Of a stretch of 64,000 nucleotides of DNA, positions 42,340 through 52,289 are shown piece after piece. The stretch is from JAXMAF01 sp046350555. Lineage in GTDB: Bacteria; Planctomycetota; Phycisphaerae; Phycisphaerales; SM1A02. Where the stretch lies: the NCBI GenBank assembly GCA_046350555.1, contig JAXMAF010000025.1, positions 13,699-77,698 on the forward strand, written 5' to 3'. Each line of letters starts with the position of its first letter. Within the stretch, counting starts at the first letter, position 1. Below the pieces are notes generated by a model. It was not told the DNA's origin. It ran no database searches and saw only the letters and a program-made list of their open reading frames with translations. The translations under genes and the position numbers were made by a program.

Positions 42340-44650
42340 GTGTTTCGAGCGACTGCAATGTTTGCATGCTTCGGCGCGCCGCCGCTCTCATCGCGACGAT
42401 CGGCGGCGCATCCGCGTCCCTCGATCAGATCGCGCCCCGCAGCGGCCGAACGGCTCGCCTCGCTGTCGCCGGCCCATGCCGCCGCAGCGGCGGCCCGACG
42501 TCCACGTCGACCGACGACTCCGTCCTGGCGGCCGCACTGCATGCCCGGCTCCGTGCGGGTGGACCGGGCGGAGACGATCGCGATTCCGCTCGATGCGAAG
42601 CGCACCGCGAAGCGCAGCGCTCGAGCCGATCGACGCGATCGCCGGCCCGCGCGGCTTCGTTCGCGTGTCGCGCGTCGAACGCCGCGGGTCTGCTCGTCGA
42701 GACGCCGATGCCGGCGCCCCTCCGTTCGGCTCTATCGCGGTCCTTGCCGGTCGTCGAGACGGAGGGCGCCCCTCGCATCGAGGCGCGATCACGGCGTTTC
42801 TCGCCGCGGGTTCGCAGGGAATCGACGGTTGGATCGAGTCGGGCGGCGTCCTGCACATGATCGGCAGCGGTCCGCATGCGTCGCGCGCGTCGGTGGCGGC
42901 TCGGCTGGCGCGCGCATCTTCCGATCCCGCGCCGGACGCCGGCGTCCCTGCTTTCGCTCGCCGTGCCGCCCTGCGGCGGGAGGCGCTGGAGGGCTACGCC
43001 GGGAAGCGGCTGGAGCGGAGCGGCCAAGCTGGCGAAGGCGGCCTCGCCGGCGCGGTCTGCCGCACGGCGACGATCGCCATCGAGACCGACCACGAATTCC
43101 TCGCCGACCTCTTCGGTGGCGACACCGCCGCCGCAAGCGAGTACGCCGTCACGCTGCTCGCCGCCTCGAGCGAGATCTTCGCCCGCGACTGCGACGCGCA
43201 ATTCCAGGTGAACTTCGTGCGGCTCTGGGAGACGGCCGACGATCCGTGGACCTCGGCCAACACCTCCGACCAGCTCTTCCAGTGGCGCGACTGGTGGGTC
43301 GCGAACATGGCGGCGCAGCCGCGGACGGTGGCCCACTTCCTCTCGGGGCGCGGGCTCGGCGGCGGCATCGCGTGGCTTCCCGGCACCTGCTCGCTCGATT
43401 ACGGCTATGGGCTTTCCGCGAATCTCGGTGGTTTCTTCCCGTATCCGCTCGAGGACCACAACGGCCAGAACTGGGACGTGGTGGTCGTGACCCACGAGCT
43501 GGGCCACAACTTCGGCGCGCCGCACACCCACAGCATGGTGCCGCCCATCGACGGTTGCGGCAACGGCGACTGCTCCGACGCCTATTCCGGCACGATCATG
43601 AGCTACTGCCACACGTGTCCTGGCGGGATGACCAACATCAGCCTCAAGTTCGCGCCCGGCACGATCGAGACGATCCTCGCCCAGCTCGACTCGGGTGGCG
43701 CCGCGTGCATCCCCTCCGGCGACGACCCTGTCGCGGTTGACGATCTCGCATCCACGATCGCCGGCGCGCCCACGACCATCGACGTCCTCGCCAACGACCT
43801 GGCGGCGTCGTGTGCAGGCTCGCTGGTGCTCGAGGATTTCGACGTCGTCTCAATCCACGGTGGAACGATCGCCCTCTGCGCCGGCTGCGGCGCCGAGGGG
43901 CGCGACGCGCTGACCTACACGCCGCCGGCCGCGTTCAGCGGCATCGACGGTTTCGGCTACAAGGTCTCCGCGGGAACGGCGAACATCGCGACCGGCGCGA
44001 CGACCGTCGACGTCCAGGCGCTGCTTCCGGCGACCACGCCGAGCATCCCGCGCGCGGGCCTCGTCGCGTCGTACTACGCGCTGCCGGACGTCGGCGCGCT
44101 GCCGGACTTCACCTTGCTCTCGCCGATCTCCAGCGAGGTCGTCGCCCAGGTCGACTACCCGAGCACCGGTGGCGTCTTCGCCGGCAGCGGCCTCGCCGAC
44201 CTGGTCGGCGCCGTCTTCGAGGGCTATGTGGAGGCGCCGGTCGATGGCGTCTACACGCTCTCGCTCGAGAGCGACGACGGCTCGCGCATGCTCGTGGACG
44301 GTCAGACCGTGGTGAGCAACGACGGACTTCACGGCATGCTCGAGAAGTCCGGGGCGGTCGCGCTCGCGGCCGGCGCGCACGTGGCGCGGATCGAGTTCTT
44401 CGAGCGATTCGGCGGCGCCGGACTGATCGCCCGGATCGCGGGACCGTCGCTGCCGAAGCAGGTCGTTCCCGCGTCCCTGTTCATGCACGAGGGCACCGCG
44501 GATCTCAACGGCGATGGTCTTGTGGATGGCGCCGACCTCGGACTTCTCCTGGGCGCGTGGGGAACGAACAACGCGCTGGCCGACCTCAATGGCGACGGGA
44601 CCGTCGACGGCGCCGATCTGGGTCTCCTGCTCGGAGACTGGAATCCTTGA
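42340..44650 (+). CDS. Secreted M12-type zinc metallopeptidase with PA14-like and dockerin-like modules, N-terminus disrupted
   Basis: About 770 residues. The likely start is GTG at 42340 with AGAGGAG about 9 bp upstream. A signal peptide (FRATAMFACF then RRAAALIATIGGASAS) can be read only across a frame break, and more breaks follow until about 42720. From there the frame is clean. Near residue 386 is the zinc motif VTHELGHNFGAPHTH (HExxHxxGxxH), with SGTIMSYCHTC as the Met-turn. A cadherin-like linker (DDPVAVDDLASTI) follows, then a PA14-like beta domain (VEAPVDGVYTLSLESDDGSR), and two dockerin-like repeats (DLNGDGLVDGADLGLLLGAW and DLNGDGTVDGADLGLLLGDW). The protein is likely secreted or cell-surface bound. 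Confidence 0.82.
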
Positions 44651-44665
44651 TCGGTCAGACCTTCA

Positions 44666-45754
44666 TCAATAATCGCGCCGGCAGAAGATGAACGCGGCGA
44701 TGGCCACGACCGCACCCTCGAAGAGGAGGCTCGTTCCAACCACCCATCCGACGCTGCGGCCCCGGCGCTGCTCGATGAGCTTCTTCTGGAGCTCGCGCTG
44801 CGAGATCGGTTCACGGGGTCCGAGCGGCGAGTCCTCCAGCGACTGGTCGCCCTCCGGCGGCTTCGGAAGGTCCGCGAGGTCGACGAGCTTGCGGCTGAGC
44901 AGCTCGACGGTCTCGTCGGTCTTGGGCAGGAGCGTCTTGGCGCGAAACGCCCAGTTGTGCCACCACTCGAGCTTCGTGACGGCCGTGTTCGTCTCCTCGA
45001 GCGTCTGGCGAAGCTGCTTCAGGCGCTCCTCGTTGGGTTCCGGCCGCTTGAGCTGCGCCTCGATGCGCCGCTCCGTGCGCTCGGCGCTCATCTGCTGCAT
45101 GGTTCCGATGGACATGAGCGCAGCCTCGGTCGTGTTCACGAGGAAGAGGCCGAACCAGACGAGCAGCGTGAGCAGGAGCGCCGCGATCGTCGAGCGCGTC
45201 AGCACGCCGAAGAGGACGCAGAACGAGAAGAGGTAGCTGAAGAAGCAGACCACGAGCGGGACGGCGAGGAAGAGTCCCGGCTCCCACGCGCCGCCGCGCA
45301 CGCCGAGCACGATGAAGCACGCCAGCGAGAACGCGCCGACCTGGAGCGTCACGAAGAGGAGGCCGAAGACGTACTTCGTCGCGAAGAGCCGGAGCCGCGA
45401 GATCGGACGGCTGAGCCAGAGATCGATGGCCCCGCCGGTGAGGAAGTCGGGAAAGATGCTCGCCGTCGAGACGAGCGCGAGGATCGCCGCGATCCACCCA
45501 AGCCAGACGCCGACGCCAAGCTGGACCATGTAGGTCTTGTAGAAGGCCTCCCTGGACATCACCGACGTGTTCAGCATCGGCGTGTCGAACTGCCAGTGCA
45601 GGATCGTGACACCCTTCTCGTTGATGCCCGCGGCGGCGAACGCGACGACGACGAGCACCGAGATCGCCAGGGTGATCCAGAAGAGCTTCTTGTAGTTGAG
45701 CTCGCGATAGGCGTCGACGAGCATCGCCCAGGTCTGGACGAGGCGCACGCTCAT
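44666..45754 (-). CDS. ABC-2 type transporter permease
   Basis: 362 residues with about six transmembrane segments, e.g. LFWITLAISVLVVVAFAAAG, VGVWLGWIAAILALVSTASI, YVFGLLFVTLQVGAFSLACF and IAALLLTLLVWFGLFLVNTT. FPDFLTGGAIDLWLSRPISR is the pattern seen in ABC-2 permeases of the NatB/CcmB-like kind. A charged soluble loop (residues about 220-330) sits before the last membrane segment. The start overlaps the ATPase stop by four bases, so the pair forms one exporter. The substrate is unknown. The 3' end is 15 bp from the convergent metallopeptidase stop. Confidence 0.88.
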   Translation of the reverse strand: MSVRLVQTWAMLVDAYRELNYKKLFWITLAISVLVVVAFAAAGINEKGVTILHWQFDTPMLNTSVMSREAFYKTYMVQLGVGVWLGWIAAILALVSTASIFPDFLTGGAIDLWLSRPISRLRLFATKYVFGLLFVTLQVGAFSLACFIVLGVRGGAWEPGLFLAVPLVVCFFSYLFSFCVLFGVLTRSTIAALLLTLLVWFGLFLVNTTEAALMSIGTMQQMSAERTERRIEAQLKRPEPNEERLKQLRQTLEETNTAVTKLEWWHNWAFRAKTLLPKTDETVELLSRKLVDLADLPKPPEGDQSLEDSPLGPREPISQRELQKKLIEQRRGRSVGWVVGTSLLFEGAVVAIAAFIFCRRDY

Positions 45755-46800
45755 GGTCGCGCTCCGGTCGCGGTCGGCGACTGTCCGGCGCCACGTTCGG
45801 CGCCGGGGTCGGACCTTCGGGCCCCCGCCGGCGCAGCGCCGGGGCCGAGCGTCGCGCCCGTGTTCGGATCGGTCACGGCGCGCATGAAGAGATCCTCGAG
45901 CGACTCGCGCGCCGGCGTGATCGAGACGATCGTGCGCCCTTCCGAACGGAGTCGGTCGATGATCGGCTGGATCGCCGCCGCGTCCGACGAGGCGACAAGC
46001 AGCCGCGCCGTCCCGTCGCGCGTCGGCGCGTGCCCGCCGGGCGCCGCCGCGGCGGACGACGCCAGCCCGGCCGTCGATTGCTCCATCCACGCAGGCGCGG
46101 AGCCGGCAATGACGATCTCGTAGTGACGACTCGACGCCGTGAGCTGCTCCAGCGTTCCCTGCGCCACGACCTGTCCCTGGACCATGATCGCCACGCGATC
46201 GCACACCATCTCGAGCTCGCTGAGCAGGTGGCTGTTCACGAAGATGGTCTTCCCCTGCTCGCGCAGCTGCACAAGCACGTCGCGGATCTCCCGGCGACCG
46301 AGGGGATCGACACCGTCGGTCGGTTCGTCGAGGAAGACGAGCTCCGGATCGTTGACCATCGCCGCGGCGAGCCCGACGCGCTGCTGCATGCCCTTCGAAT
46401 ACGTGCCGAAGCGCCGATCCGCCCACTCGCGCATGCGCACGATGTCGAGCATCTCCTCGGTGCGTCGTCGACGATCGGGGCGGCGCATGCCCGCGAGGCC
46501 GCCGAAGAGCTCGACCGCCTGCCGTCCGGTGAGGTATTGCGGGAAGCGATGATGCTCGGGCAGATAGCCCACGCGCTGCAGCGTCGCCTTGTGGCCGACG
46601 CGCCGGCCGAGCAGCGTTCCCTCGGCGTGCGTGGGCCGCACGACCGTCATCATGATCTTCACCAGCGTGCTCTTGCCCGCGCCGTTGGGGCCAAGCAGGC
46701 CGAAGATCTCGCCCGCGTGCACCTGCATCCGCACGCCGCGCAGCGCCTGGACGCGGCCTCGATAGGTCTTGCGGACGTCGGTGAGGTCGATGGGATGCAT
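45751..46800 (-). CDS. ABC transporter ATP-binding protein
   Basis: 349 residues. Walker A is GLLGPNGAGKSTLVKIMMTV, the signature is TYSKGMQQRVGLAAAMVNDP, and Walker B with the catalytic Glu is ELVFLDEPTDGVDP; the H-loop His is in IFVNSHLLSELEMVC. YLPEHHRFPQYLTGRQAVEL is the Q-loop region common in ABC-2 exporters. The C-terminal third (residues about 230-349) is an extra Ala/Pro-rich domain of the DrrA/CcmA type. It is coupled to the permease by an ATGA overlap. A role in drug, lipid or polysaccharide export is possible. Confidence 0.93.
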   Translation of the reverse strand: MHPIDLTDVRKTYRGRVQALRGVRMQVHAGEIFGLLGPNGAGKSTLVKIMMTVVRPTHAEGTLLGRRVGHKATLQRVGYLPEHHRFPQYLTGRQAVELFGGLAGMRRPDRRRRTEEMLDIVRMREWADRRFGTYSKGMQQRVGLAAAMVNDPELVFLDEPTDGVDPLGRREIRDVLVQLREQGKTIFVNSHLLSELEMVCDRVAIMVQGQVVAQGTLEQLTASSRHYEIVIAGSAPAWMEQSTAGLASSAAAAPGGHAPTRDGTARLLVASSDAAAIQPIIDRLRSEGRTIVSITPARESLEDLFMRAVTDPNTGATLGPGAAPAGARRSDPGAERGAGQSPTATGARP

Positions 46801-46977
46801 GCCGATGGGCGGGGAGGGAATCGATCGCGCGCGAACGAGCGCGACGGGAGCGTAGCAGCTTCCCGCGATCGACTTGGCGATCCGGTTCGCGCCCGCGGGC
46901 GTCGGCCCTGGACTCGAAGCACCCCGCGCCCGCCTGCGCGCGGTCGTCGATCCACGCCCCGCCGCCGGTCACTGTGA

Positions 46978-47009
46978 ACGGGGAGCGCCCATGGGTGGGC
47001 GCTCCCCGT
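46978..47009 (-). terminator. Strong hairpin after the CHRD gene
   Basis: A perfect 14-bp inverted repeat (ACGGGGAGCGCCCA with its complement) around a 4-nt loop. It lies 45 bp past the stop of the minus-strand gene at 47054-48376. No T-run follows on the minus strand. The remaining bases of the 46801-47053 gap show no gene. Confidence 0.68.
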
Positions 47010-47053
47010 CCGCTGCGGCGGCGACGCGTGGCACGCGGAGCCGCGCCGCGAGA

Positions 47054-48376
47054 TCAGCAGGGTCCCCACGCGGCCAGCAAGGCGCCGAGGTCGGCGCCAT
47101 CCACGACGCCGTCGTCGTTGAGATCGGCCGAGGACATGCCGGTCGCGCCCCACTGCGCGAGCATCGCGCCGAGGTCGGCGCCATCGACCGTGCCATCGTC
47201 GTTGAGATCGGCGGGGCACGGTGCAGGCACCTTGATGAACCCACCGCCGTCGATCCCCGGCGTCGCATCCCCGTAGAGGCCCGGTGGTTGCATCACGCCG
47301 GCGAGGATCAGCGAACCCACGATCTCCACCCGGCCGGCGCCGATCGAAACCAGGCCTCCCGGACCGATGGAGAGCGCGACATCGTCGGGAATCGTGTCGA
47401 TCAGGATCGGACCACCCTCGGCGTCCTGCGGTGGCGGGATCTCGTCGAGCACGAGCACGCCTCCATTCACGAGCACCGAGCCGGTGAACATGTTCTTCGC
47501 CTTCAGGATGATCTCGCAGACGTTCACGGGCGGCATGATGATGCTCGCCGGTCCCTCGGCGATGCCCGTGATCGGCCCCTTGAAGACCAGCGAGGATGCC
47601 GGAACGCCACTGAGCTCGAGGCAACTGTGGAGCACGTGGGTGCAGATGATGTTCATCCTCGGGGTGAGCATCTTGATCGGCGTGAGCCCGGGATTCTCGA
47701 AGCTGATCGGCGCGCCGCCGGGGCTTCCAAGCGTGTACGAATGCGCTTCGCTCCCGAACGAGAGCGTCGAGATCGTGATCGGGATCGAATTGTTGATCGT
47801 CGTGTCCTCCTGGATGGTGTCGCCGAGGAGCACCTTGGCGTCGGGATTGTTGGGGAACCCGCCGCCGTTTCCCCCCATCCAGTTCGCGGGGTTGGTCCAC
47901 TCCTTCACCGGCCCTGGCGTGCCAACCCACTTCCACGTGGGATCGGGGACCGGCATGAGCTGTCCGCGCACAGCGCCGGCCGGGAACGGCGCATTGTGGA
48001 TGTTCACGTAGAAGCCGGTCGGATTGGCGAGGATCATGTTGACGTTGGCGGCCGTCGTCGTCGTCATGTTGATCAGCGTGCCGGGGCCGCCGGTCGTCGC
48101 GACGCCGAGGTTCACGAGCACCGGACCGGCCACGCCGGCGGCTCCGGTGTGGATGTGCATGAGTGTGGGCGCGGCGATGTTCGCGTAGGTGAAGTTCCAG
48201 GAGACCTTGTTCGTCGACGGATCGATGCTGAGCGTCCCAGTCGCCGTTCCGTCCGGATCGCCGGGACCGGGCACCTCCTGGGCCCCGGTCATGACGAGCG
48301 TAAAGTCGACCGCCGACGCCGGCGCGTTACACAGCGCCACGGCGAACGCCACAGCCAAGCTCGACAAGAGCCGCAT
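47054..48376 (-). CDS. Secreted CHRD-domain protein with dockerin-like repeats
   Basis: 440 residues from the ATG at 48374-48376, with GGAGGTG 6 bp upstream. RLLSSLAVAFAVALCNAPAS is a signal peptide. A CHRD (chordin-like) domain covers residues about 23-150: LVMTGAQEVPGPGDPDGTAT, HIHTGAAGVAGPVLVNLGVA and FYVNIHNAPFPAGAVRGQLM. The middle is a beta-rich autotransporter-like region (WTNPANWMGGNGGGFPNNPD, SLVFKGPITGIAEGPASIIM). Two dockerin-like repeats end the protein (DLNDDGTVDGADLGAMLAQW, DLNDDGVVDGADLGALLAAW). CHRD proteins are often extracellular; the ligand is unknown. Confidence 0.88.
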   Translation of the reverse strand: MRLLSSLAVAFAVALCNAPASAVDFTLVMTGAQEVPGPGDPDGTATGTLSIDPSTNKVSWNFTYANIAAPTLMHIHTGAAGVAGPVLVNLGVATTGGPGTLINMTTTTAANVNMILANPTGFYVNIHNAPFPAGAVRGQLMPVPDPTWKWVGTPGPVKEWTNPANWMGGNGGGFPNNPDAKVLLGDTIQEDTTINNSIPITISTLSFGSEAHSYTLGSPGGAPISFENPGLTPIKMLTPRMNIICTHVLHSCLELSGVPASSLVFKGPITGIAEGPASIIMPPVNVCEIILKAKNMFTGSVLVNGGVLVLDEIPPPQDAEGGPILIDTIPDDVALSIGPGGLVSIGAGRVEIVGSLILAGVMQPPGLYGDATPGIDGGGFIKVPAPCPADLNDDGTVDGADLGAMLAQWGATGMSSADLNDDGVVDGADLGALLAAWGPC

Positions 48377-48907
48377 GAGACACCTCCGTGAGTTTCGACG
48401 GCGTTGCACGGGAACCGGACCGCCCGGGCGTCCCCCACAGGACGTCGCCAAGGCATCGTACTTGTCCCCTGCGGCGATGCCGCGCGGATTCTTCCGTCTG
48501 GCCGATACGCCGCCACCGCGCCGCGGGGTCGACGCGATGGTGCGGCCTCGAGTGGTGCGCCGCGCAGCGATTGCGGGAACTGGTGACGCGGACGTGCGGA
48601 CCCGACACCCTGTTCAACGGTCTCGTCCAGGCCGACGTGCTTCGGGCGATCGATCGCGCCGAGACGCGCGCCGCCGAGATCCGCGAAGGGAACGGCGACC
48701 GCCGCGAGCGTTCTGGATCGAGCTGATGTTCCGGAGCTTCTCGCCTCGGCGGGACGGACGGACGTGCGCGTGCCTTCCGGATCCGCGACGATCCGACGGG
48801 AAGAGTACAGCCCCCGCCCGTGTTCATCGGGTGCATCGCGCTGCAATAGGATGGAACCCGACCACGCTCGTGACCGCTCCGCAACCACCTCAGGATCCCG
48901 CACTCAA
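48377..48907. other. 531-bp gap, possible remnant of an unresolved small gene
   Basis: No clean gene spans this gap. Protein-like pieces appear in different plus-strand frames: MPRGFFRLADTPPPRRGVDA near 48478, ELVTRTCGPDTLFNGLVQAD near 48578 and VLRAIDRAETRAAEIREGNG after it. The last two share one frame and look like a real helical segment. A small gene broken by indels is possible, but the evidence is thin. Confidence 0.25.
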
Positions 48908-50065
48908 ATGAACGTCCAACGCCTTTCAGTCTGCCTTGCGACGGTCGTGCTCGCGGCGGCCGCGTCTGCCCAAGCTCCGCCACCGACGGCGCCCGCGCGA
49001 CCGGCGGCGCCGGGCCCGGCCGCGCCGGGTCAGGCGGCACCCTCCGGGCCGGCCGCGGCGCCGGCGCCCGGCGGTGCGAAGCCGATGCAGCAGACGGCGC
49101 CCCCAATCACCGTCGATCCGGTCGTCGCGGACTTCGGCGTCGTCGAGCCGGGCTCGACCCATCCGGCGACGTTCGTCCTGCGCAACAACAGTCTTGCGCC
49201 GCTCCTGATCACGATGGCGCTGCCAAGCTGCAAGTGCACGACCCTCGAGAACTACGCCGGAAAGACCATCCCCGCCGGCGGAACGTTCGAGATGAAGGCG
49301 ACGCTCAACGCGCCTGCGACGCCAGGCGTCAAGGACGCCAAGGTCAACGTCGTCATCGACGGCTACACGAAGCCCCTGATCCTGCAGCTTCGCTGCGAGG
49401 TCCTTCTGGCGATCAAGGCGGCCGAGGAGTTCGTCGATGCGCTCAAGGGCGTCACCCACGGCGTGCTCACGATCGAGAGCCGCGACGGGAAGCCGTTCCG
49501 CATCCTCACCAGCAACGGCGTGGCGCCGTCGTATGTCGACTTCGATCCAGCGAAGGACGCGCCGCGAAACACCTACAAGATCAACTGGTCGGTCGAAGGC
49601 TGGCCGTGCGAGGGCATGCGGCTCTGGTGGATCGTCGAGACCGACCGACCCGACTGTGCGATCCTCCCCTGCCGCATCCGCCACGACTGCACCGGCAGCA
49701 AGGCCGATCCGGGACGCTTCGAGCGCAAGTGGATCTTCAAGGAGCAGGTCGTGAACGCCGGACTCGTGAAGCCGGGCGAGACCGTCCGGCTCAAGATGGA
49801 GATCGAGAACAGCGAGCCGAAGGCGGGTCCGCAGAAGCCCGCGACGATGAACCAGGGCTTCCGGCAGATCAGCGGCGTGCGCAGCGACGATCCCAGGGCG
49901 ACGGCGAAGATGATCAAGATGGAGCCGCGCGGCACGGACGAGTCGCTCGTCACGTTCGAGTTCACGCCGGCGGCGGACGCGTCGGGCATGATCTACGTGC
50001 CCGTGCGGGTGACGAGTCCGACCGGCGAGAACACCATCGCGGTCGTGGCGAGCGTGCACGGCTAG
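48908..50065 (+). CDS. Exported DUF1573-domain protein
   Basis: 385 residues from the ATG at 48908 (MNVQRLSVCLATVVLAAAAS), a signal peptide with cleavage near ASA-Q. A Pro/Ala-rich linker leads to DUF1573: ITVDPVVADFGVVEPGSTHP, TFVLRNNSLAPLLITMALPS and CKCTTLENYAGKTIPAGGTF. The double Cys (SCKCTT) is the hallmark of the family. A second beta domain (RILTSNGVAPSYVDFDPAKD, MRLWWIVETDRPDCAILPCR) and a third follow. DUF1573 proteins are common in Planctomycetota and Bacteroidota and have an Ig-like fold; the function is unknown. Confidence 0.87.
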   Translation: MNVQRLSVCLATVVLAAAASAQAPPPTAPARPAAPGPAAPGQAAPSGPAAAPAPGGAKPMQQTAPPITVDPVVADFGVVEPGSTHPATFVLRNNSLAPLLITMALPSCKCTTLENYAGKTIPAGGTFEMKATLNAPATPGVKDAKVNVVIDGYTKPLILQLRCEVLLAIKAAEEFVDALKGVTHGVLTIESRDGKPFRILTSNGVAPSYVDFDPAKDAPRNTYKINWSVEGWPCEGMRLWWIVETDRPDCAILPCRIRHDCTGSKADPGRFERKWIFKEQVVNAGLVKPGETVRLKMEIENSEPKAGPQKPATMNQGFRQISGVRSDDPRATAKMIKMEPRGTDESLVTFEFTPAADASGMIYVPVRVTSPTGENTIAVVASVHG

Positions 50066-50192
50066 CGTCTCCTCGATCGCTCCGTGGCGGCTGCGCCGCG
50101 CGTTCGCCGCGGCGCGCCGGGCGCCGCGTGCGAACCAAACCGGCTCGAGTCCACCGTCGTGCCATGACATGGAGAGGAGCGGCGACCGCGGC

Positions 50193-51197
50193 ATGCCGCC
50201 CACCGACCCCAATGCCGCGATCGCCCTCCTGCACGAGGCTGCGGCGACGATGCTCGCCTCGCCGCTTCGCCATGGCAGCGTCGTGCGCATCCCGGCGCGG
50301 GGATCGCTCCTGGCCACGGGCGACCTGCATGACAATCCCGTGCACCTGCGCCGCGTGCTCGTCGCCGCGGCGCTCGAGCGCGGCCCGGACCGGCACGTGA
50401 TCCTGCACGAGTTGATCCACGGCGAGCGCCTCGTGGACGGCGCCGACCTGAGCCATCGGATGCTGCTGCGCGCCGCGGAGCTGGTGATGCGCTTCCCGCG
50501 GCAGGTGCATCCCCTCCTGGCCAACCACGAGATCTCGCAGCTCACCGGCCGCAGCGTCAGCAAGGGCGCCGGCGACAGCGTCGTGCTCTTCGAGGACGGA
50601 CTCGACCGCGTCTTCGGCGACGATTGGGAGGCGGTCGCGGCCGCCATTCGCGTCTTCATCGCGGCGATGCCCCTGGCGCTGCGGAGCGACCCGGATCCGC
50701 GCGGGCGGGTCGTCCTCTGCGCCCACTCGCTGCCGGCGCCGCATGCGATGGCTCGATTCGACTTCGGCGTCTTCGACCGTCCGCTCGACGCGCAGGACTT
50801 CGCCGGCCCCACCGGCGCGGCGTACCTGATGACCTGGGGTCGCGGTCTCGACGCCACCCATCTCGCCCGGCTAGGCGAACGGCTCGGCGTCTCGCTCTTC
50901 TGCCTCGGCCATCAGCATGCGGAGACGGGCGTCGAGCTCATCGCGCCCAACGCCATCGTGATCAACAGCGATCACGAGCGCGGTGCGGTCGTGCCGCTCG
51001 ACCTCGAGGCGCTGCCAAGCGCCGAGGAGGCCGCCATGCTGGCGATCCCGCTCGCGGGGCTGGGCGATGGGCTTGAGCGAGGGAAGGTGGCTGGCCCGGA
51101 CGCGCCGGACCGCGCCGAGCGCTCGGCCGCGCGCGGTGGCTGGCGCATCGACGGCGCGGGCAGCGGCCCCGAAGCGACCCGGGAGTCGCCGGGATGA
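50193..51197 (+). CDS. Calcineurin-like metallophosphoesterase
   Basis: 334 residues from MPPTDPNAAIALLHEAA; an in-frame ATG at 50169 is an alternative start and AGGAG lies about 13 bp before 50193. Metallophosphatase motifs are LLATGDLHDNPVHLRRVL (GDxH-like), HPLLANHEISQLTGR (GNHE-like), VLCAHSLPAP and SLFCLGHQHAETGVE (GHxH). A helical insertion lies between the second and third motifs. The substrate is unknown. The stop overlaps the tsaB start (ATGA), which ties its expression to tRNA modification, although no direct link is known. Confidence 0.78.
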   Translation: MPPTDPNAAIALLHEAAATMLASPLRHGSVVRIPARGSLLATGDLHDNPVHLRRVLVAAALERGPDRHVILHELIHGERLVDGADLSHRMLLRAAELVMRFPRQVHPLLANHEISQLTGRSVSKGAGDSVVLFEDGLDRVFGDDWEAVAAAIRVFIAAMPLALRSDPDPRGRVVLCAHSLPAPHAMARFDFGVFDRPLDAQDFAGPTGAAYLMTWGRGLDATHLARLGERLGVSLFCLGHQHAETGVELIAPNAIVINSDHERGAVVPLDLEALPSAEEAAMLAIPLAGLGDGLERGKVAGPDAPDRAERSAARGGWRIDGAGSGPEATRESPG

Positions 51198-52120
51198 CGC
51201 CCATGCTCGCCATCGAGACGTCGCAGCGCGGTGGCGGCGTGGCCGTGCGCGGTCGCGACGGATCGATCGTGGAGGAACCGCTGCGCGATGGCGCCTCGGC
51301 CGAACTGGCCGTGATCGTCGATCGGGCGGTCCGCCGTGCCGGGCTCTCGCCGCGGGACCTCCGCGCCGTTGCGGTCTCGATCGGCCCCGGCGGCTTCACG
51401 GGACTGCGCGTCGCGATCGCGACGGCGAAGATGCTGAGCGAGGCGCTTGGCGCGACCGTCGTCGCCGTCCCCTCGGCGCTGGTCGCGGCCGCCGCGGACC
51501 GCGCCCCGCCGCGCGAAGGCGAGCGCCGGCTCGTCCTGCTCTCGGCGAAGCGCCGCGCCGGTCCGCCCGTCGGCGTCGGGCCGATCGTGGGCTCCGACAT
51601 CGGAGCGCTTGGCGGGCGCGGCGCGCCTCGCGATCCCGCGGCCGGTTCCGTCGTCGGGCCATCGAGCATCCGGACCACGGCGTGGTGCACGCCGTTGTCG
51701 CCGACGGCGCCGGCTGGCGGCTGGTGCCGATCCGGGGCGCCTCGCCCCGGCCCGGAAGACCAACATCGGCCTGCCGGACCAGCCGACGACGAGGATCAGC
51801 ACGGTTCGCTTCGCTTCATCGATCAGCTCGCATTCGACGAGATCGATGCGGTTGTCGGCGAGCGCACGCTGCTGCCCGAGGCGGTCGCGGCCTGCGAAGG
51901 GGCCGGGCGACGCTGGATCGAGGCGGCCTTTCATCCAGCCGCCTGCCTCGCGGCGGCCGAACGACTCGTCCTCGAACACCGCGGCGCGGCGAGCGGCGGA
52001 CCGAACGTCGCGGGAACCTTCGCGTTCGGCCCGATCGATCCCCTGCTGCTCCTGCCGCTCTACGCCCGCGAGCCCGAGGCCGTGACGCTCTGGCGCGCCC
52101 GCGAGGGCGCGTCCAGGTAG
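51194..52120 (+). CDS. tsaB: tRNA threonylcarbamoyladenosine biosynthesis protein TsaB, middle part out of frame
   Basis: 308 residues in the open frame. The N-terminal lobe is TsaB: MLAIETSQRGGGVAVRG, VAVSIGPGGFTGLRVAIATA and KMLSEALGATVVAVPSALVA. TsaB helps TsaD attach threonylcarbamoyl to A37 of ANN-decoding tRNAs. The stretch at about 51640-51790 has an abnormal composition (Trp/Cys/Pro-rich), while a second frame there reads HGVVHAVVADGAGWRLVPIR, as expected. Two compensating indels likely keep the overall frame open. The C-terminus (VVGERTLLPEAVAACEGAG, ARRWIEAAFHPAACLAAAER-like) returns to normal. Confidence 0.85.
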   Translation: MTPMLAIETSQRGGGVAVRGRDGSIVEEPLRDGASAELAVIVDRAVRRAGLSPRDLRAVAVSIGPGGFTGLRVAIATAKMLSEALGATVVAVPSALVAAAADRAPPREGERRLVLLSAKRRAGPPVGVGPIVGSDIGALGGRGAPRDPAAGSVVGPSSIRTTAWCTPLSPTAPAGGWCRSGAPRPGPEDQHRPAGPADDEDQHGSLRFIDQLAFDEIDAVVGERTLLPEAVAACEGAGRRWIEAAFHPAACLAAAERLVLEHRGAASGGPNVAGTFAFGPIDPLLLLPLYAREPEAVTLWRAREGASR

Positions 52121-52289
52121 CGAAGTCCGGCCCGGCGGCCAGCAGGCGCGGAACGCGCCGTGACGACCCGATCAACCCTATTTGCCCCAGGGCCTCAGCC
52201 GCCGAGGGGCCGGTTGGTTGTAAGTCGTTTGCCGACATCGCCTTGATGGGCGCTGGCAATTCACGCAACTCCGGGAATCCGCGGGATCT

